A stretch of DNA of 64,000 nucleotides from Arthrobacter gallicola. Its GTDB lineage: Bacteria > Actinomycetota > Actinomycetes > Actinomycetales > Micrococcaceae. Location: NCBI RefSeq assembly GCF_014836775.1, contig NZ_JACSQD010000008.1, positions 124,001-188,000 on the forward strand. The letters run 5' to 3'. Positions 63,949 to 64,000 of this stretch are shown here, one piece after another. A model generated the notes under the pieces. It searched no databases, was not told the origin of the DNA, and worked only from the letters and a program-made list of their open reading frames with translations. A program made the translations under genes and the position numbers. Position 1 is the stretch's first letter, and every line of letters starts with the position of its first letter.

Positions 63949-64000
63949 GGATACCGCCTCTGATGAGTGGCTGCTGGGGAAGTGGCTGCTGCGGGGAAAC

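Overview
The window is high-GC actinobacterial chromosome, most likely from Arthrobacter or a close relative in the Micrococcaceae. The basis is the GC-rich codon use, frequent GTG starts, and family content: a DUF222/HNH protein, DUF5996, DUF3817, a glutaminase fused to STAS and cyclic-nucleotide domains, LutABC and SoxR-type regulators. This assignment is inference from gene content. I see no rRNA, tRNA, insertion sequence, prophage, CRISPR array or replication origin.

Layout. 1-6.9 kb holds the start of a probable HhH-type protein, two near-identical cold-shock genes that flank a three-domain glutaminase, and a run of small enzymes. 7-23 kb is a large polyamine / beta-alanine type catabolic block. 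It comprises a divergent potDABC-like ABC importer, an Lrp-type regulator overlapping a class III aminotransferase, an FAD amine oxidoreductase, a PucR-type regulator, a CoA-acylating semialdehyde dehydrogenase, a second class III aminotransferase, an amidohydrolase, a cupin and an aminoaldehyde-type dehydrogenase. 23-28 kb carries an NAD L-lactate dehydrogenase, DUF1275, DUF222/HNH and GNAT genes.

28-46.6 kb is rich in lactate genes. It has two lactate permeases, lutABC (quinone-linked or Fe-S lactate oxidation), an FCD-GntR regulator, and a large FAD/Fe-S D-lactate dehydrogenase. TGGTCTGACCA-type operators lie in front of lutABC, permease 2 and the D-lactate dehydrogenase. Inside this stretch sit an hpaH-hpaI pair, and a LigM-like THF-dependent O-demethylase with a MetF-like reductase and an orphan ABC solute-binding lipoprotein. 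A two-component system lies between the GntR gene and the D-lactate dehydrogenase.

46.6-56.4 kb has a PucR-like regulator with an alcohol dehydrogenase / aldehyde dehydrogenase pair, a truncated nagB remnant, an MFS exporter divergent from soxR across a SoxR box, and several detoxification-type enzymes. 56.35-58.5 kb is mostly non-coding and filled with GC-rich tandem repeats around a DUF3817 gene. 58.5-62.9 kb is a nitrilase divergent from an operon of a 56-residue membrane peptide, an NCS1 permease, a zinc alcohol dehydrogenase and a TetR regulator, with a perfect 19-bp palindrome between them. A DUF5996 gene closes the window.

The strongest candidates for follow-up are the duplicated cold-shock leader RNAs, the small membrane ORF coupled to the NCS1 permease, the LigM/MetF/solute-binding module, the lactate operator set, and the repeat families at 56.35-58.25 kb.
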